A stretch of 64,000 nt of DNA from Gnetum montanum (GCA_015680685.1 MNCI01035228.1:1-64000); one strand, 5' to 3'. Shown: positions 47,601 through 60,372, numbered from the stretch's first letter. The notes: generated by a model not told the origin, from the sequence alone. A program made the numbers and translations.

Positions 47601-48360
47601 AAATAGGAAGAGTTGTTAATTTTCTATACACCAGCCCATATGGAGAATATCTGATAAGAAGTTTCTAGGTGGAGTGGTAGGCCCAAAGGGCATCATTGAG
47701 TTTCGTGCTCCAATCTCTTCTATATTTTCTAATTGTTCATGTTAAGATCTTAGTGATTTCCCTATTTGTTACTTCAGCTTAACCATTAGCTTAGGGGTGT
47801 AGGGTGTTTTTAATTTATGTTTTACCCCCAAGCATTGCATGAGCTTTCAAAAGGTAGTGATTATAAAGTGAGTGCCAGTGTCAGAAATTAATGCATGTGG
47901 CATCCTAAATCTATTTACAACATTATGTTGTATAAATTGAGTACTTGTAGAGGATGTATAATTAGTGATAGCTGCTACTTCTATCCATTTCGTACAATAG
48001 TCATCAGTGACTATGATGTGGGCCTTTCCATTTGACATGGATGTGATGGGTCCCACGTAGTCGATGCCCTAGATGTTGAAGAGTTCTAGTGGGTGAATCC
48101 ACTATTAAGGATCCTCCATACGAGCTATCATTCCACCATCGCATTGGTAGCATTCATGAGAGCAGACGAAGTGGTAAGCATCCTTGAAGAGTGTTGACCA
48201 ATAATACCCTATCATCAGGATCTTAATGATCATGCATCTCCTACCAGAGTGGCCTCCATAGGGACCCTCACGAGCATCTTGGAGAATGTGTAGTTGATCA
48301 ATGTTAGGGACATACCAATGAACTAGGTGATTAGAACACCTTGTAAAAGTGTCCATTGAT
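47600..48360 (-). pseudogene. Athila-type integrase
   Basis: The zinc domain at 48105-48356 reads DAREGPYGGHSG, MIGYYWSTLF and CSHECYQC with the HHCC ligands mostly visible. The core at 47847-48056 reads MGPITSMSNGKAHIIVTDDY and FRMPHALISDTGTHF, with both early catalytic Asp positions present. Later parts to 47600 are broken by stops. An interval of about 50 bp with a stop separates zinc domain and core. Confidence 0.85.
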
Positions 48361-48462
48361 CTCTATGAAGTGTTTTACCTGGTGAAGAAACTGTTGTTTC
48401 TTCTTGTGGTCCAAATCTTATGGCATCTCCTAAGTGAGAAGATAGGTGAGAACGCTATCGTA

Positions 48463-49090
48463 CTAGTTAGGCTCATTACACACTTGTTCATTTATAGCAC
48501 CAGCAAAGAGGAGTCCATCAAGAAAGTGATTAGAAAGTGGGCTCTCCTTCTCTTTGTTGTTCCATCTCAACTGAGACAAGTGGTTACCAACCACATTTTT
48601 ACTCCCCTTTCGATCTACCATTGTAAGATCGAATTCCTGCAAGATCACAAGCCACCATATGATATAAGGGCTTACTATTAGTTTATTCATAAGGAATCGG
48701 ATTACATTGTGGTAGCCATGTGCATGAACACTTTGTACCCAAGCATGTAGTGCTTAAATATCTCAAAGGCATATACCACCACCATCAATTCATTTTTTGT
48801 TATGTTGTAATTAAGTTATGCACCCACAATACTTCAACTTGTGTAGTGGATGTAGTAAGGACATTTTTTATTATCTAACTACATGAGCATAACTCCTAAA
48901 GCATAGTTTGATGCATCCATCATGATGTGAAAGGTTCTAGACCAATCAAGTACTCATAGAATTGGAGCTTCTACAAGCTTCTACTTAAGTTGCTAGAATG
49001 CCTTCTAGCATTCCTTAGTTTAACAAACAGAGAATTCTTCTTTGTAAGCTCCTCCAACAATTTGGTGATCTTAGAGAAATTCTCTATGAA
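48463..49090 (-). pseudogene. Athila-type RNase H and linker
   Basis: Decayed. Recognisable pieces are DLTMVDRKGSKNVVGNHLSQL at the end of RNase H (48463-48690, 75 open codons) and scattered motifs before it. About eight stops lie between 48690 and 49090. Confidence 0.65.
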
Positions 49091-49096
49091 GTGCCA

Positions 49097-50074
49097 CTAG
49101 TAGCTAGTGTGACCAAGGAATGATCGGACATCTTTGATAGTTTCTGGTTGGCAGGTAATTCGTTGGATGACCCTTATTTTCTCTGGGTCCATGTCAATCC
49201 CTCTTTCAGATATTTTATATCCTAAAACAATGTCTTCTTGGACCATCAAATGGCTTTTCTGCCAATTGAACCAAAGGTTTATCTCCACAAACCTTTCCAA
49301 CACTTGCTCAAGGTAATCCAGGGCTTGCTCAAATGTAGCCCCATAGGTGGAGAAGTCATCCATGAAGACTTCCACCCTGCTACCAATATAATGTTGAAAA
49401 ATGCTAAGGACAAGGTGTTGGAAGGTTACATGGACATTGCATAGAACAAAAGACATCTTTCTATATGTAGAAGTTTCTCGGGGACTTGTGAATGTTTTTT
49501 TGGCTTGATCTTTAGGTGTAGTCTAAATTTCGTTATAGCCACTACAACCATCTAGAAAGCTATAAAAGCAATGCCCAAAAATAGTGTCCAACACCTGGTT
49601 CACAAATGGTAATGGAAAATGATCTTTGTAGGCCACCATATTTAACAACTTAAAGTCAATATAGATCCTCCACTTGCCACCTTTCTTTGGCATGATTACT
49701 AGTGGACTAACCCACTCACTATCCATGATGGGATGGATGAACCCTACCTTGAGGAGTTGTTCAATCTCCTCCTTGACAATCTGCTTCAACTTGGGATTCA
49801 ACTGTCATTACAACTACCTCTTTGGCTTTATGGAAGGATCCATATAGATGTGATGCTAGCATATCCAAGGATCAATCCCATTTAGTTCAAGATATGACCA
49901 AGAAAAGGCTATTGGCCATTTGTTAACCACTTTCAACAGCTTCTCTTTTTGTTTAGGAGCAAGGTTAGCATTAATTATCACTAGCTTTCCATTATTCAAA
50001 AAAGCATATTCCCTGCTAGTAGGTAGAGTTTTCAACTCTAGGGGCTCATGTTTGAAGCTCTCAAGGATTTCCAA
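49097..50074 (-). pseudogene. Athila-type reverse transcriptase
   Basis: The spacer at 49856-50074 reads KLLKVVNKWPIAFSWSYLEL. The fingers at 49523-49801 read SEWVSPLVIMPKKGG, RIYIDFKLLNM and DHFPLPF. The palm at 49097-49456 reads MSFVLCN and VFMDDFSTYGATFEQAL, followed by the thumb EDIVLGYKISERGI and VRSFLGHTSY. The active-site Asp pair is intact. Breaks occur near 49500 and 49800. Confidence 0.9.
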
Positions 50075-50080
50075 CTCTCC

Positions 50081-51060
50081 CTAATAAGTGTCATCAAGTT
50101 CATCGGAGAGTTGGTGATGGATCTTCTCCATCTCGTCCATGACTTCGACATAGGTACTTGTTAGGCCTTCAAATGGTTCCATGCAAAGTGTTAAGCTACT
50201 ATTAGGATCAGCTGTTACCCACTGGGTTTCCTTTTGTTTTGTGGCTACTATGTACAAGCACCTTTGAATTTCTAACACGTCTGCATACTGTCTATAGATT
50301 ATGATTATTGTACTTTTTGCAAACCATAGTTTTTGCACATAGTTGCACCCTATATCACTTTACACAATGCATGGAACTCTCTTCTTCTCTATCTTTCCAA
50401 ATGCATTTTCCTTGAAAATATTGAAGGAGAGGTCTCTAACTTCCAACAGTGCATTAATGGTACTAACCTAAGCTCTTCCCATGATGATTGGAAAGTGCCC
50501 CTTGCAATTATCAACTCGGATCGCCAAGAAGTCAACAAGATAGGATCACCCAAAAATAGTGATCACAATGTCCTCCACTAGTTCCAAGGGAAAAGTGGTG
50601 GATTGATCTACCAACTTAAGATGAATGTTGCTCTTCTTGAGTGGAGGTAGGTTTCAAGCTTTGGAGTTCAAGCTTTGTACATCTCATGAGAAATCAAATT
50701 TACACCAGAACCTAAGTCTAGAAGAGTCTTGGAAGGTTCATTCTCAATAATTTGCAAATAGATGAGGGGACTTCCAATATCAAATAGTTTCCTAAGAAGG
50801 TGACCAACCTTAATCTAATTGATTACAACATGGGTCAACATGATGGTATGCACTTTGGAAGGTGTTTGGCTTGAGAGGGACTTGAGAAAAGCCTTGGAAG
50901 GTTCATTCCCAATGATTTTCAAATAGATGAGGGGACTCCCAAGATCATATAGTTTCCTGGTAAGATGGTTAGCCTTAATTTAATCGATTACAACATGGGT
51001 CAACATGATAGTATGCACTTTGGAAGCTATTTGGTTTGAAAGGAACTCAAATAAAGTATA
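50081..51060 (-). pseudogene. Athila-type protease region with internal duplication
   Basis: The motif KTLLDLGSGVNLIS (about 50670-50735) is the retroviral-type protease active site, with Asp followed by Leu-Gly-Ser. Downstream VSTINALLEVRDLSFNIF (about 50410-50470) is the end of the protease-like domain. Upstream sequence is duplicated: text at about 50720-50884 repeats at 50885-51050 with period 165 bp, or 55 codons, which keeps the frame and would place two protease N-terminal segments in tandem. Stops are present. Confidence 0.75.
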
Positions 51061-51494
51061 TGCAAAGAATGAGGGAGAAGCAAGGATATTAATCGCATAT
51101 GTTTGTGAGGGCTTTGTAGGACTGTTGGTTCAAAAGAATGAACTCTTTGGGGATTTGGTTTTTGAACCACTTGACTGAGGAGCTAATTGTAAGTTAATAA
51201 CCCTAGTAGCGTTACATTACTGAGGCTAAGCTAGAATATTGTCCTGCATTAATGGAGTAGGTGGTAATTTAGTTGAGAGCGGAGGTACAGGTGCAAAAGG
51301 ATGAGCCTTTTATGGTGATGGGCCCCCTCAAATTTGGGGACATTGTTCATATCCAACTACTTGATTCTACTATCTTTCACATGCCTTGTTGGAATTTTCA
51401 CTAACTATGCGATGTTCAACATATTTCAAGTTGCAAAAAAAGGCTCATCATAATCATGGCAATCTCTATGATGGCCCATCAACTAAATTACCAC

Positions 51495-52370
51495 CTACTC
51501 CATTAATGCAGGGCCCATCATGCCATCTACTATCCCTTCTTTCATGGTGATGGCCCTCCCTTGATTACCCATAACCCTAGTCTCAATTGGTTCAGTAAGC
51601 CCTACGATCATCACTGTCCCACTAGTCACCTCCATCATGGTCATGTCCTTTGCAGCTTCGATTGAAGTTAGAGAAGGAAGAAGAGGATCTCGAAGGAGAA
51701 GATGGAGGACTAGCATTACCATGGTGCCTACCACCTCCTCTTCTGTGGTCACAACCACAATCATATCATGAGGCTTGTCCTCGTCCCTGCCATGACTTCT
51801 AGATTTAGATCCCCCATGATCATGGGACCCATTCTTGCCTAAACCAAGATGGTTGATAGTAGACTGCAATTTTTAGTTTGGGTTACCCTCATCAAAGATA
51901 AGGGGAGGAGAGTCAATGAATCAAGAACACCCAGAGAAGGGATCCTCTCCATCTTTCCAGCCCAATAGGAATAAGGGGTTAGTGAACTATTTCCCCTTTA
52001 ATGCTTCATAGTGCATCTATTGTTGTTAATCCTTCTTGCATTGTGCTTTAGTGGGATGGTAGTCTTGGTAATCATAGTCCTACACAACGTACTCAACATT
52101 GAGCCCCTAGATGCCCAATTTCATAAGAGTTTGGTGTATCATCACAGGAAATGATTGATCGAGCAACAACACAATGTTTCCCTCCATGTCTCTCCATTGT
52201 AGTTGTTCATCCTAATGTAGGATGAAGGTGAAATCTAGCGCATACTCATCAGGATGAGTATATACCACTCTACATTGTTGGGGTACTAGCGATTTTGACC
52301 CTTCACGTAGGTGTTGATTGGATGTATGCTTGAACAGTGGCAGAGAATCAACCCTATGAGAAGAAGACAT
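51495..52370 (-). pseudogene. Athila-type gag-like frame
   Basis: The ATG at 52370-52368 lies about 155 bp inside the 5' LTR and opens MSSSHRVDSLPLFKHT. The same frame continues to 51495 with about eight stops. A last open block of 124 codons (51495-51869) is rich in Gly, Met, Ser and Asp. No zinc knuckle is seen. The start is chosen by its position after the primer site. Confidence 0.55.
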
Positions 52371-52505
52371 TTTAGATTAAAGGAAATTATCAGTGTGCTT
52401 TTTGCAATTATTATTAGTATTGTGAATGATTTCAAATTTAAGGTTTATTACAATGATGTTGAATAATTTTCACTAAGTCCTAGATAGCACACATAGCTAA
52501 CTAAA

Positions 52506-52525
52506 GTCCCCAACAACGGTGCCAA
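52506..52525 (-). other. Primer binding site, tRNA-Asp type
   Basis: The minus strand directly inside the 5' LTR reads TTGGCACCGTTGTTGGGGAC. It differs from TGGCGCCGTTGCCGGGGA, the usual tRNA-Asp complement in Athila elements, only by changes of C to T or G to A type. Confidence 0.8.
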
Positions 52526-53355
52526 TGATGAGTGGCATGTATATCCTATGCCCAACCATATGAATCACTAGCATTTACTAAGTGATCTAATTGAATTCCA
52601 AAGACTTTAGGTTTCTAAGTACACTAGGTCTAAGAGGTGAATCTAACCATTGCAATTGTCGTCTTCTCAGTTCCACTTGTGAAGTGCAAGTGTATGGTTA
52701 ATTGTAATTGCTGCGTATGATTTTTATCATTTTTATCTTTTATGGTTTAGTTGCCTAAGAACTAGAAATAAAGTATTTTAAGGTTTAATTAATTTATTAA
52801 CTAATTTAATCATTAGCTAGTCCTAACATAAGCATCCGTTCCCACTTGCCATACACATCCTAAACATGTTTCAACACCACTGGGTTACCAAGCGTTAGGT
52901 GATACTAGGGTTACTAGGTGTTAACGTATGCTTGAAGTGGTTGTACTTATGTTTATTAATTAATTACTATTTAATCAGTATTAATTGCTTAATTAAAATG
53001 CATTAAAGTAAATTTCTTGAGTAATAAATGCATGAAGAAACATTAATCTAGTCCAAGTGCTACAAGGTTTGATCAAGAAAGCTCATCTTTATTGCCATCC
53101 ACATTGAGGTGCTCAAGTACATTAGTGCTCAAATAAAGATCTATACACTCTTTTGACTCCTACTACAGGCACTCAAAAAATATTCTAACTTTGGAGAAAA
53201 CAAACTGTAAGAACTTTGCTACAACTAATGAAAAAGATGGATGGATCGTGTGCTGAAGTGCTATATTTATAGGCTGGCACACATCCCATGATATCGAATA
53301 TTCAACATTGTTGCATGGGGTCTGATATCACGGCCTAAAAAAATATGATTCATCA
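52526..53355 (-). mobile_element. 5' LTR of the Athila-type element
   Basis: 830 bp, TGATGAGTGG to GATTCATCA on the plus strand. TATA box at 53264-53271 (minus), with TGATATC/GATATCG palindromes upstream at 53289-53332. Confidence 0.9.
53264..53271 (-). promoter_or_regulatory. TATA box of Athila 5' LTR
   Basis: TATAAATA on the minus strand, matching 46090-46097 in the 3' LTR. Confidence 0.75.
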
Positions 53356-53360
53356 ATAAC

Positions 53361-55019
53361 AATGACCAAATTTCATAGTACCATGAGTATACTAGAAAAC
53401 TCATTTCATAGTAAATCAATTTTCCAACCATGTATGCAATAGCAGGCATTAGATACGTCAATTTGTTGATTATACTAGCATATGCAATCTTATCATAAGT
53501 TCATTATTCAACTAAAAGTTCCACTCTAGTCTCACAAGGTGTAGTTATCAACTTGTAATCTAACATGCAATCTTACATATCAAAATTTTACAACACGTAG
53601 ATTGTCCAAAAAGAAACAAGTTTCTAAGTCCTTAATTTATGTATGTCACTTTTATTAATTCATGTATGCCATTTTTTTTTTTTGCTATTAACATGTATGT
53701 CACTTTCTGCTATTAACATGCCCTTACAATAATATGTAGTAGTACAAAAAGATGATTTTCATTTGTACTTTTGGGATACATACATGAGTCCTCCAAGCTA
53801 TGTGCTATGACTTTCAACATACCTATAATTTATACAATTTCCTTAGGATTTGTACCAAGACTTTTAACATACATGCATACAAGTCCTCTAGGCTTTATGT
53901 AAAGACTCTCAACATATATACATGACTCCTCCAAGCTTTGTGCTAAGACTCTTAACATACATATCCAAGTCATCTAGGCATATGCCAAGACTCTTGACAG
54001 TCCTCTAGGATAAAGCCAAGATTGAACATGTGGCTAATAGATGTTTTATTCCACATCTTTAGGCATGTTCTAAAAACCATATGCTTTTTTTTCTTTCAAT
54101 ATTGTATTTTCTTCTCAACATCACCACTCAAAGAAAGCATCTTATAGTTATTTGATATCCATATCTAATGTTATATGGATGTGAATTAACAACAATAAAA
54201 GGAGTGAAGATAAGGAACAATTTACACAAACTTCTCTATAGATATATCACAAGGCAATTGATATAATAACATAATTGTAAATTGAAGAAATAACTTCAAT
54301 GTACTATAGTTAAGCTCATGTGAACATATGTGAACGGCAGTTTGCCTTCACTTTACCTACAAAAATAATGGGCCAACTTTTGTAGTATTATTTAGAGTGT
54401 GTATCATTAATTCTTTGAAGATTTATGCACCATTTTCTTTTAAACAATATAGGATAATTTCGGTAGCAAAAAATCTTCAATCTAAGCTTGCAAAAGAGAA
54501 TCATTTTGTTGATAAGCATGAACACTTCTTTTGTAAAACATATTAGTATGATATGCTTTTCAATAAATTTTTTTTGCCTCATCTTTCTTCATTAACTACA
54601 TTGTTACTTCCTCCTTCATTTGTTGTATTTTTCATTTCTTTTCTTATACAAATTCGAACCATTAATATACAAAGCAATATATATAATATGTGGTTTCTAT
54701 AACTATTGAAAGGATCATCAAATACTACTTGGATTTTAGCAAATATTACAAATTCAAATTTTGATACATAATTTCATGTGACAAAATGCAATTTGGCACA
54801 ATTATCTTAGATATATATAATTATTATATTTATAATTTGGCTAAAATTATTTAAATTTAGACAAAAAATCCATGTAGGTATATCCATGTGGATTGTGGAT
54901 CACGAATAAACATATGAAATGAAATGAAGCTTTATTACATTTGAAGACCCATAGAATGTATTGAACAGGTATTACATTTTCTTCTGCTATGACTACTTAT
55001 TTAAGATAATTTTATAACA
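53361..55019. other. AT-rich region without recognisable gene
   Basis: Between the Athila-type element and the LINE. It contains the degenerate tandem repeat at 53788-54010. No coding frame supported. Confidence 0.5.
53788..54010. repeat. Degenerate tandem repeat around CCAAGACTCTTAACATACAT
   Basis: Four to five units of roughly 45-65 bp share TCCTCYAAGCTTTRTGC followed by AAGACTCTTAACATACAT. Copies start near 53788, 53850, 53883, 53928 and 53966. Confidence 0.65.
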
Positions 55020-55154
55020 TATGCTCAAATATATCTGCATGGCTACGCTTGCAGATCTGTGTTGATGCAAGGTGTTGCTTGTTGCTGCAATCCCAAATCT
55101 ATGTTACTGTGGTTCCCTAGCAGCCAATCGGTCTCATTTTGCTGAACTAGCCTG

Positions 55155-55255
55155 TCAAATCTGAGTCGAGGGTGTCGCAGATCCGGGATCACCACCATTA
55201 AGTTNTCAAATCTAAGTCGAGGGTGTCGCAGATCCGGGATCACCACCATTAAGTT
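55155..55255. repeat. 50-bp tandem duplication separated by an N
   Basis: The string beginning TCAAATCT and containing GGGTGTCGCAGATCCGGGAT occurs at 55155-55204 and 55206-55255, with one difference and an N at 55205. It may be real or an assembly join. Confidence 0.85.
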
Positions 55256-55420
55256 CAGACTTCTGAGATTTTTTTTTCACATCATTGGGCAGACCTGTGG
55301 CATTTTGGCATCAACAGGTTCAGTGGTGGTTGGCGTCAATGAGTTCACTGGTGCTTTCGATCCAGGAGTGCTACGTAGGGCTGTGCTGTTGGCAGAGAAG
55401 ATCTTTGCTACAGTGCAGTC

Positions 55421-56254
55421 ATGGATGAATCTCAAGGCCCGTCTGGTTCTTCTTAGCAGGGAAGTCCCCCCAACTCCACTAATATTGATTTTTTTATTCC
55501 GGACAATCTTTTTGATAATGTAGCTAAAGAATTTTCATCTCGATTCATTTTTATTCAAATTATGGGTTTTATTCCCCAATCAGTAAATCTCAATTTGTAC
55601 ATCAAATCTATTCTACAATCTCACGGCATAACCGTTTCCTATGCCCGATATTATGCCCGAAACTTTGTGCTCGTAGAACTCTCTGATGCTTCGCATGTCA
55701 AGAAATCCCTTTCAGCCTATTTTTTCCCAGCATGAAATGCCACCCTGGTCGTCCGTCCATGGAAATTTGACTTTGATGTCACTGACCCAGCCTATAAAAC
55801 TATCCCATGTTATGTGGAGTTACCTAATCTTCCTCTTATTTTTTCCACCTTTGAGAGAGACATTGTCAATACCCTAGGTCACATTATCTCTGATCACGGA
55901 GTAGAGGTTAATGGATTTCAGTTTCGTCGCTATTGTATAGAACTAGATATCTCTCACAAGAAAACCTCTCTTACATTAGCAGCTAGAGGAAAATTGTTCA
56001 TACAAAAAGTTGATTATTTTTACCTTCCAAACTCCTATAGCTACTNNNNNNNNNNNNNNNNNNNNNNNNNNNNNNNNNNNNNNNNNNNNNNNNNNNNNNN
56101 NNNNNNNNNNNNNNNNNNNNNNNNNNNNNNNNNNNNNNNNNNNNNNNNNNNNNNNNNNNNNNNNNNNNNNNNNNNNNNNNNNNNNNNNNNNNNNNNNNNN
56201 NCCCTCAAATCCTCTGAAGTTCTTTCCCTACCCGCATCTTCTACCTCCTCATGA
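55421..56254 (+). pseudogene. LINE ORF1, DUF4283-like nucleic acid binding protein
   Basis: Starts at ATG 55421. Reads RFIFIQIMGFIP, NFVLVELSDASHVKKSL, VRPWKFDFDV and YVELPNLPLIF, the order of the DUF4283 domain found in plant L1 ORF1 proteins, which bind element RNA. Stops: TAG at 55454 and TGA at 55733. A 156-N gap (56046-56201) covers the end of the domain and keeps the frame. The frame ends at TGA 56252-56254, overlapping the ORF2 start codon in ATGA. Confidence 0.8.
56046..56201. other. Sequence gap (about 156 N)
   Basis: Run of N inside LINE ORF1. The size is a multiple of three and the frame is continuous on both sides. Confidence 0.95.
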
Positions 56255-59200
56255 ATTTAGTATCTTGGAATGTTTGAGGCCTTATAGATAGGCTTCGAGG
56301 TAAAAGGGCTAGCAATTTTCTCTCTAGTCTGAATACCACCTTTGATTTCATCCTTCTTCAGGAAATTAAAATTTCAGCTTTTGACTTAGAGTTTTCAGCT
56401 CATAGGTTTCTTCCCCACTCCTCAATTATAGCTACCTCCCACGTGTATGGAAAAGGTGGAGCAACTATTCTCATTTCAGCCCATTGGAAAGACAAACTCA
56501 TCCATTTTGGTTCCGATTCAAGCCAAAGAGTTTCTTGGGCTGTCTTTTCCTCCTCCCATGGACCTTTTGGGGTTTGCTCTATTTATGCTCCAAATGACTC
56601 CATGGAACGGGCTAACTTAGGGCAGGAACTAACCTATTCTCTTCCTTTCATTCCTTGGATTTTTGGCGGAGATTTTAATATGATTGAATTCCCTCATGAT
56701 AAACTTGGGGGAGTCCCTTTTCAAATTCCTCCTCATGAATTTCAACCTTGGTCTAACTTTAAAAAACAATTTTATCTCCTTGATGGAGTCAAGGATAACT
56801 GAAGCAGACCTCTCCATAAATTTACTTGGAGTAACCTTCGTCTGGGTTAGGCTCGAATATATAGTCGGCTAGATCAGTTTTACTTCTCCACACTATCCTT
56901 TTGGTAGGCAATCTCTACCACTATGGTTCACCAACATGCTACGTTATCTGACCATTATCCCATCGTCATTTCCATGCAAATCTCTGGTACTTTACATAGG
57001 ACCAGACTCCACCTCTTTCACCTACACTCTAATTTATTCTCTTCTCCTTCGTCTCAACAACTTCTTTCTAATCTTTGGAATGCCGAACCTAGGCCCATAG
57101 GTCAGGTGGGTTGGATCCAATGGTGGTTGTGAACCACTAGTAGGGTGAGGAACTTTGCTCAGAAGTTCGGCAAGGAAGTGGCCTCTTGTTCTATACAAGA
57201 GTACAACAACATTTGTTCAACTATTAATAATCTTATGGAAAGGTTATCCATAGAACCCTTTAATGCCCACATTCATGAAGAACTTGCTAAAGTTCGCTCC
57301 ACTTTCCAATATTGGGAAGTCCACAAGGCCCACAGTGCCTTAATCAAAAGTAGACTTACTTGGTTGAAGATTCAAGATGAGCAATGTAAGGAATTTTTTA
57401 AATATCTTAACAGCTCTCCATCCATTCCATCCCCAGATACTCTCTCTAGGGATGGTGTTATTATCAATGATCATGAGAGTATCCTCTCTTACCTTAAGGA
57501 GCACTTTGAAGCCTTGTTTATAGCTTCCCCAATGAATCTCTCATCATTTGAGGCCACTACGCGTAACTATCCTAGGTTAGTTGACTCATTCATGTCTCAC
57601 ATCCTTGATGCTAATATCACTCAAGAAGAGCTTCAACATGCTTGTTTCAAACTCAGCTCTGGGAAAGCTCCTGGATATGTTGGTTTCCCTGTTGAGTTTT
57701 TTCAGAGGCATTGGAATCTTGTTGGCCATGACCTTTTCCAAGTAATTAAAGAGGCTATCCATCTTGGTTCTCTTGGACCAAATTTAAATCTTGGGATTAT
57801 TCGCCTCCTTCCCAAATCAGGAGACCCTACTAGTATAGCTAATTGCCGACCCATTACTCTTCTTAATGTGGTATACAAAATTTGGGCCAAATGCTTAGCC
57901 TTACGTTTGAAAAAATTCCTTCATAAAATTATATCTCCTCAACAAACTGGATTTGTCCCAAGGCGTTATATCTTAAATAATGTAGTGGCTGCTTGGGAAG
58001 GGTTGCAGTGGGCTGAGGATGATGGCCAAGACATCCTTTTGATGAAATTGGACTATGCCAAGGCCTACGACAACATTAAGTGGGACTTTATCCTTCAAAC
58101 TATGTCAAAACTAGGTTTTGGCTCCAGTATCTACATATGGTGAAATGTCTCTTCTCAGATGCTAATGCGAGAATAGCCACCACCTTTGGCATCACCACCC
58201 TCTTTGCAATCCATAGATCAGTAAGACAAGGTCATCCTCTTGCCCCTTATCTTTTTATCATTGCTGCGAATTTCCTTTGCCATTAAATTAACCATGATAT
58301 TCAATCAGGGATGCTATATGGAGTGCGCTTTTCCTCTCCTCAACATCAACTGCTTAATATGCATTTTGCTGATGACTCTTTTTTTCTAATCCAAAATACA
58401 ACCGATAATGTTAAACGACTTTTAGCCCAAGTAGAGCAATATTGTTCTCTCTCTGGTTCTACCATTAATTGGTCTAAATCTTCTGTATATAGTTTTCATA
58501 ACAATTATAGTAAACTCCCCACCTATCCATGGAAATTAATCCAAGACCATGAGATCATGAAGCTCTTGGGAATCCCTTTTCGATTTCGTGGTCCTACTTC
58601 TACATTGTGGGAGCTAGTTATCTCTCGTATTCGTAAGAAAACTAAAAAGTGGAAGACTAAGCCCCTTACCTTGGCAGGAAAATATCTTGTTTGTAAATCC
58701 ATTTGTGCTTCTACCCATGTATATTATTCCTCATGCTGGGCTCCTTCCCACACAGCCTATCAAAACTTGGAGCGATTATTTCGAGACTTCATGTGGTCAT
58801 CTAAAGATTCCCAGCGTGGTTTTCATCGTGTTGCATGGAACATTGTCACTCTTCCTAGAAACAAAGGAGGATTAGGACTGTTGAATTCATACAAACAGGG
58901 ACTCACCTTAGTAGCTAAGTGGCTTGTGCAACATCTGGACACCTCTGACATAATTGGAAATCTTCTCCAGCTAAGGCTTCATCAAAGTTTTCCTAAACAT
59001 AAGCCTTTTTGGAAAAACATCCATCCTATTAATTGGATTTTCTCTCCTCATTCTATCTCCATTCCTGGTTCCCATGTCTTCAAAAGCATATGGAAGGCTT
59101 GGCAAGTTCTCCACCATCATATTAATTGGTCTAATATCCATCTTAACCCTACTCTCCTTCCCATGCTTTGCCCTTGGTGGTTACCCTTGACCCCTGCCCC

Positions 59201-60047
59201 TCTTGCCATTACTAATGCAAGATTAGCCATTATTTGGTACCGGAAGGGAGTGATTTCCCTTAATTGTCTTCGTCTTGCTAATCAATGGATTTCTTGGGAA
59301 GCGTTTGAAAACCTATATGGAGCTTTGAAAGCAATGCGGCTTTGCTTCCACCAGATACATTCATTTCTTCATCAATCATTACACATAGATGGTGCTATCC
59401 AAGGTTTATTTCATGGCCTCTATTGGTCTAATGGGTCAAAAATTTTTCCTTATTGGCCACATGTTCCCTTCCAATTGTTACACGATTCTTTCGAAGTCAT
59501 TCTACGCTGTAATCGATCTTGGAATAAACAAGAATCAAAGGATTTTTGGATCTCTCTTTTCAACCAAATTTGGCATCTCCCGACTATTCCCAAAATTCAA
59601 CAATTCCTTTGGTGTTTTCTTCATCAAGGTCTCCCAATTGAGAAATGTTTAGCATACCTTGGGATTCATTCCTCTAAGTGCCCTTTATGTAATGACCCTG
59701 AAACCTTTGTCCATGTTTTTTGGCTTTGCCCATTTGCTCAGCATGCTTGGGAATGGGCTTCTAAGGTTTTTCCCTCATGCACTCTTACACAAGAGGCCGC
59801 AATGTTTGGTTTCTTACCTATCAAGTCCAAAAACTCTCATTTCCTATGGAAGATCCTTAGGCCCATCATCTTATATAATATTTGGAAATGTAGATGTACC
59901 ACACTTTTTCAAAAGACAATTATTTCAAACTCCTTACAACTAACTACTTCGGAAAAAATGCAAATTCTTCGGCATGTTCACTTCCAAATTATATCTCAAG
60001 CCCCAAAATTCAAGATGAATGCTAACCAGTTGTTTTTCTTATTGTAG
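56251..60047 (+). pseudogene. LINE ORF2, endonuclease and reverse transcriptase
   Basis: The N-terminal APE-type endonuclease begins MNLVSWNV, TGA, GL (a WNVRG motif with CGA now TGA), then ILLQEIK, CSIYAPND, FGGDFNMI and LSDHYPI. RT (about 57480-58480): SSGKAPG, LLPKSGDP, NCRPITLLNV, TGFVPRRY, MKLDYAKAYD, RSVRQGHPLAPYLF and catalytic FADD (58365-58376). The C-terminal zinc-binding region at 59560-59770 reads CPLCNDPETFVHVFWLCPF. Stops lie at 56275, 56800, 56848, 56905, 57130 and 58284, with one frameshift near 58140. From 58311 to 60047 it is clean for 578 codons. It nicks target DNA and copies the RNA in place. Confidence 0.92.
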
Positions 60048-60372
60048 CCATTGAGTCATATCGGAGATCCAAATAATCACCATCATCAAGCCTCGCTTCA
60101 GAAGAAAGTCTCCTAATTAAGCCATAGTTTTCTACACCATTTGGCCTTTTTCCTCTTTCTTCCATCTTTGTTCTCATTCGACAATCCACATCCTGGAAAA
60201 GATACACACATTTCAGCGAATGATTGATCTCTGGAATGCATTTCCACACCCTGTGGAATGCTAAGTTTAACATGTTTCCTATATAATAGTCTTAGTCAAC
60301 ACAGTTTCTCTTCCTCCTTTCCTCAATCTATTTGTCTTGAAGTAGCTTATGTACTAAATTTTGTTTTCTATT

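Larger units (their letters stand above)
45352..53355 (-). mobile_element. Athila-type Ty3/gypsy element, near complete
   Basis: LTRs at 45352-46180 and 52526-53355 with perfect duplication ATAAC (45347-45351 and 53356-53360). Total length is 8.0 kb. On the minus strand: 5' LTR, tRNA-Asp-type primer site, gag-like frame, protease, RT, RNase H, integrase, about 1.4 kb non-coding, 3' LTR. RT wording (VFMDDFSTYG, HLMVQEDIVLG) is Athila-like. It is the same family as the plus-strand element at 9240-27226 but much less decayed. No envelope-like frame is recognised after integrase. Confidence 0.9.

Noticed and set aside
52506-52525. Possible tRNA gene fragment
   Set aside because: It is the tRNA-complementary primer site of the Athila-type element; no cloverleaf is present.
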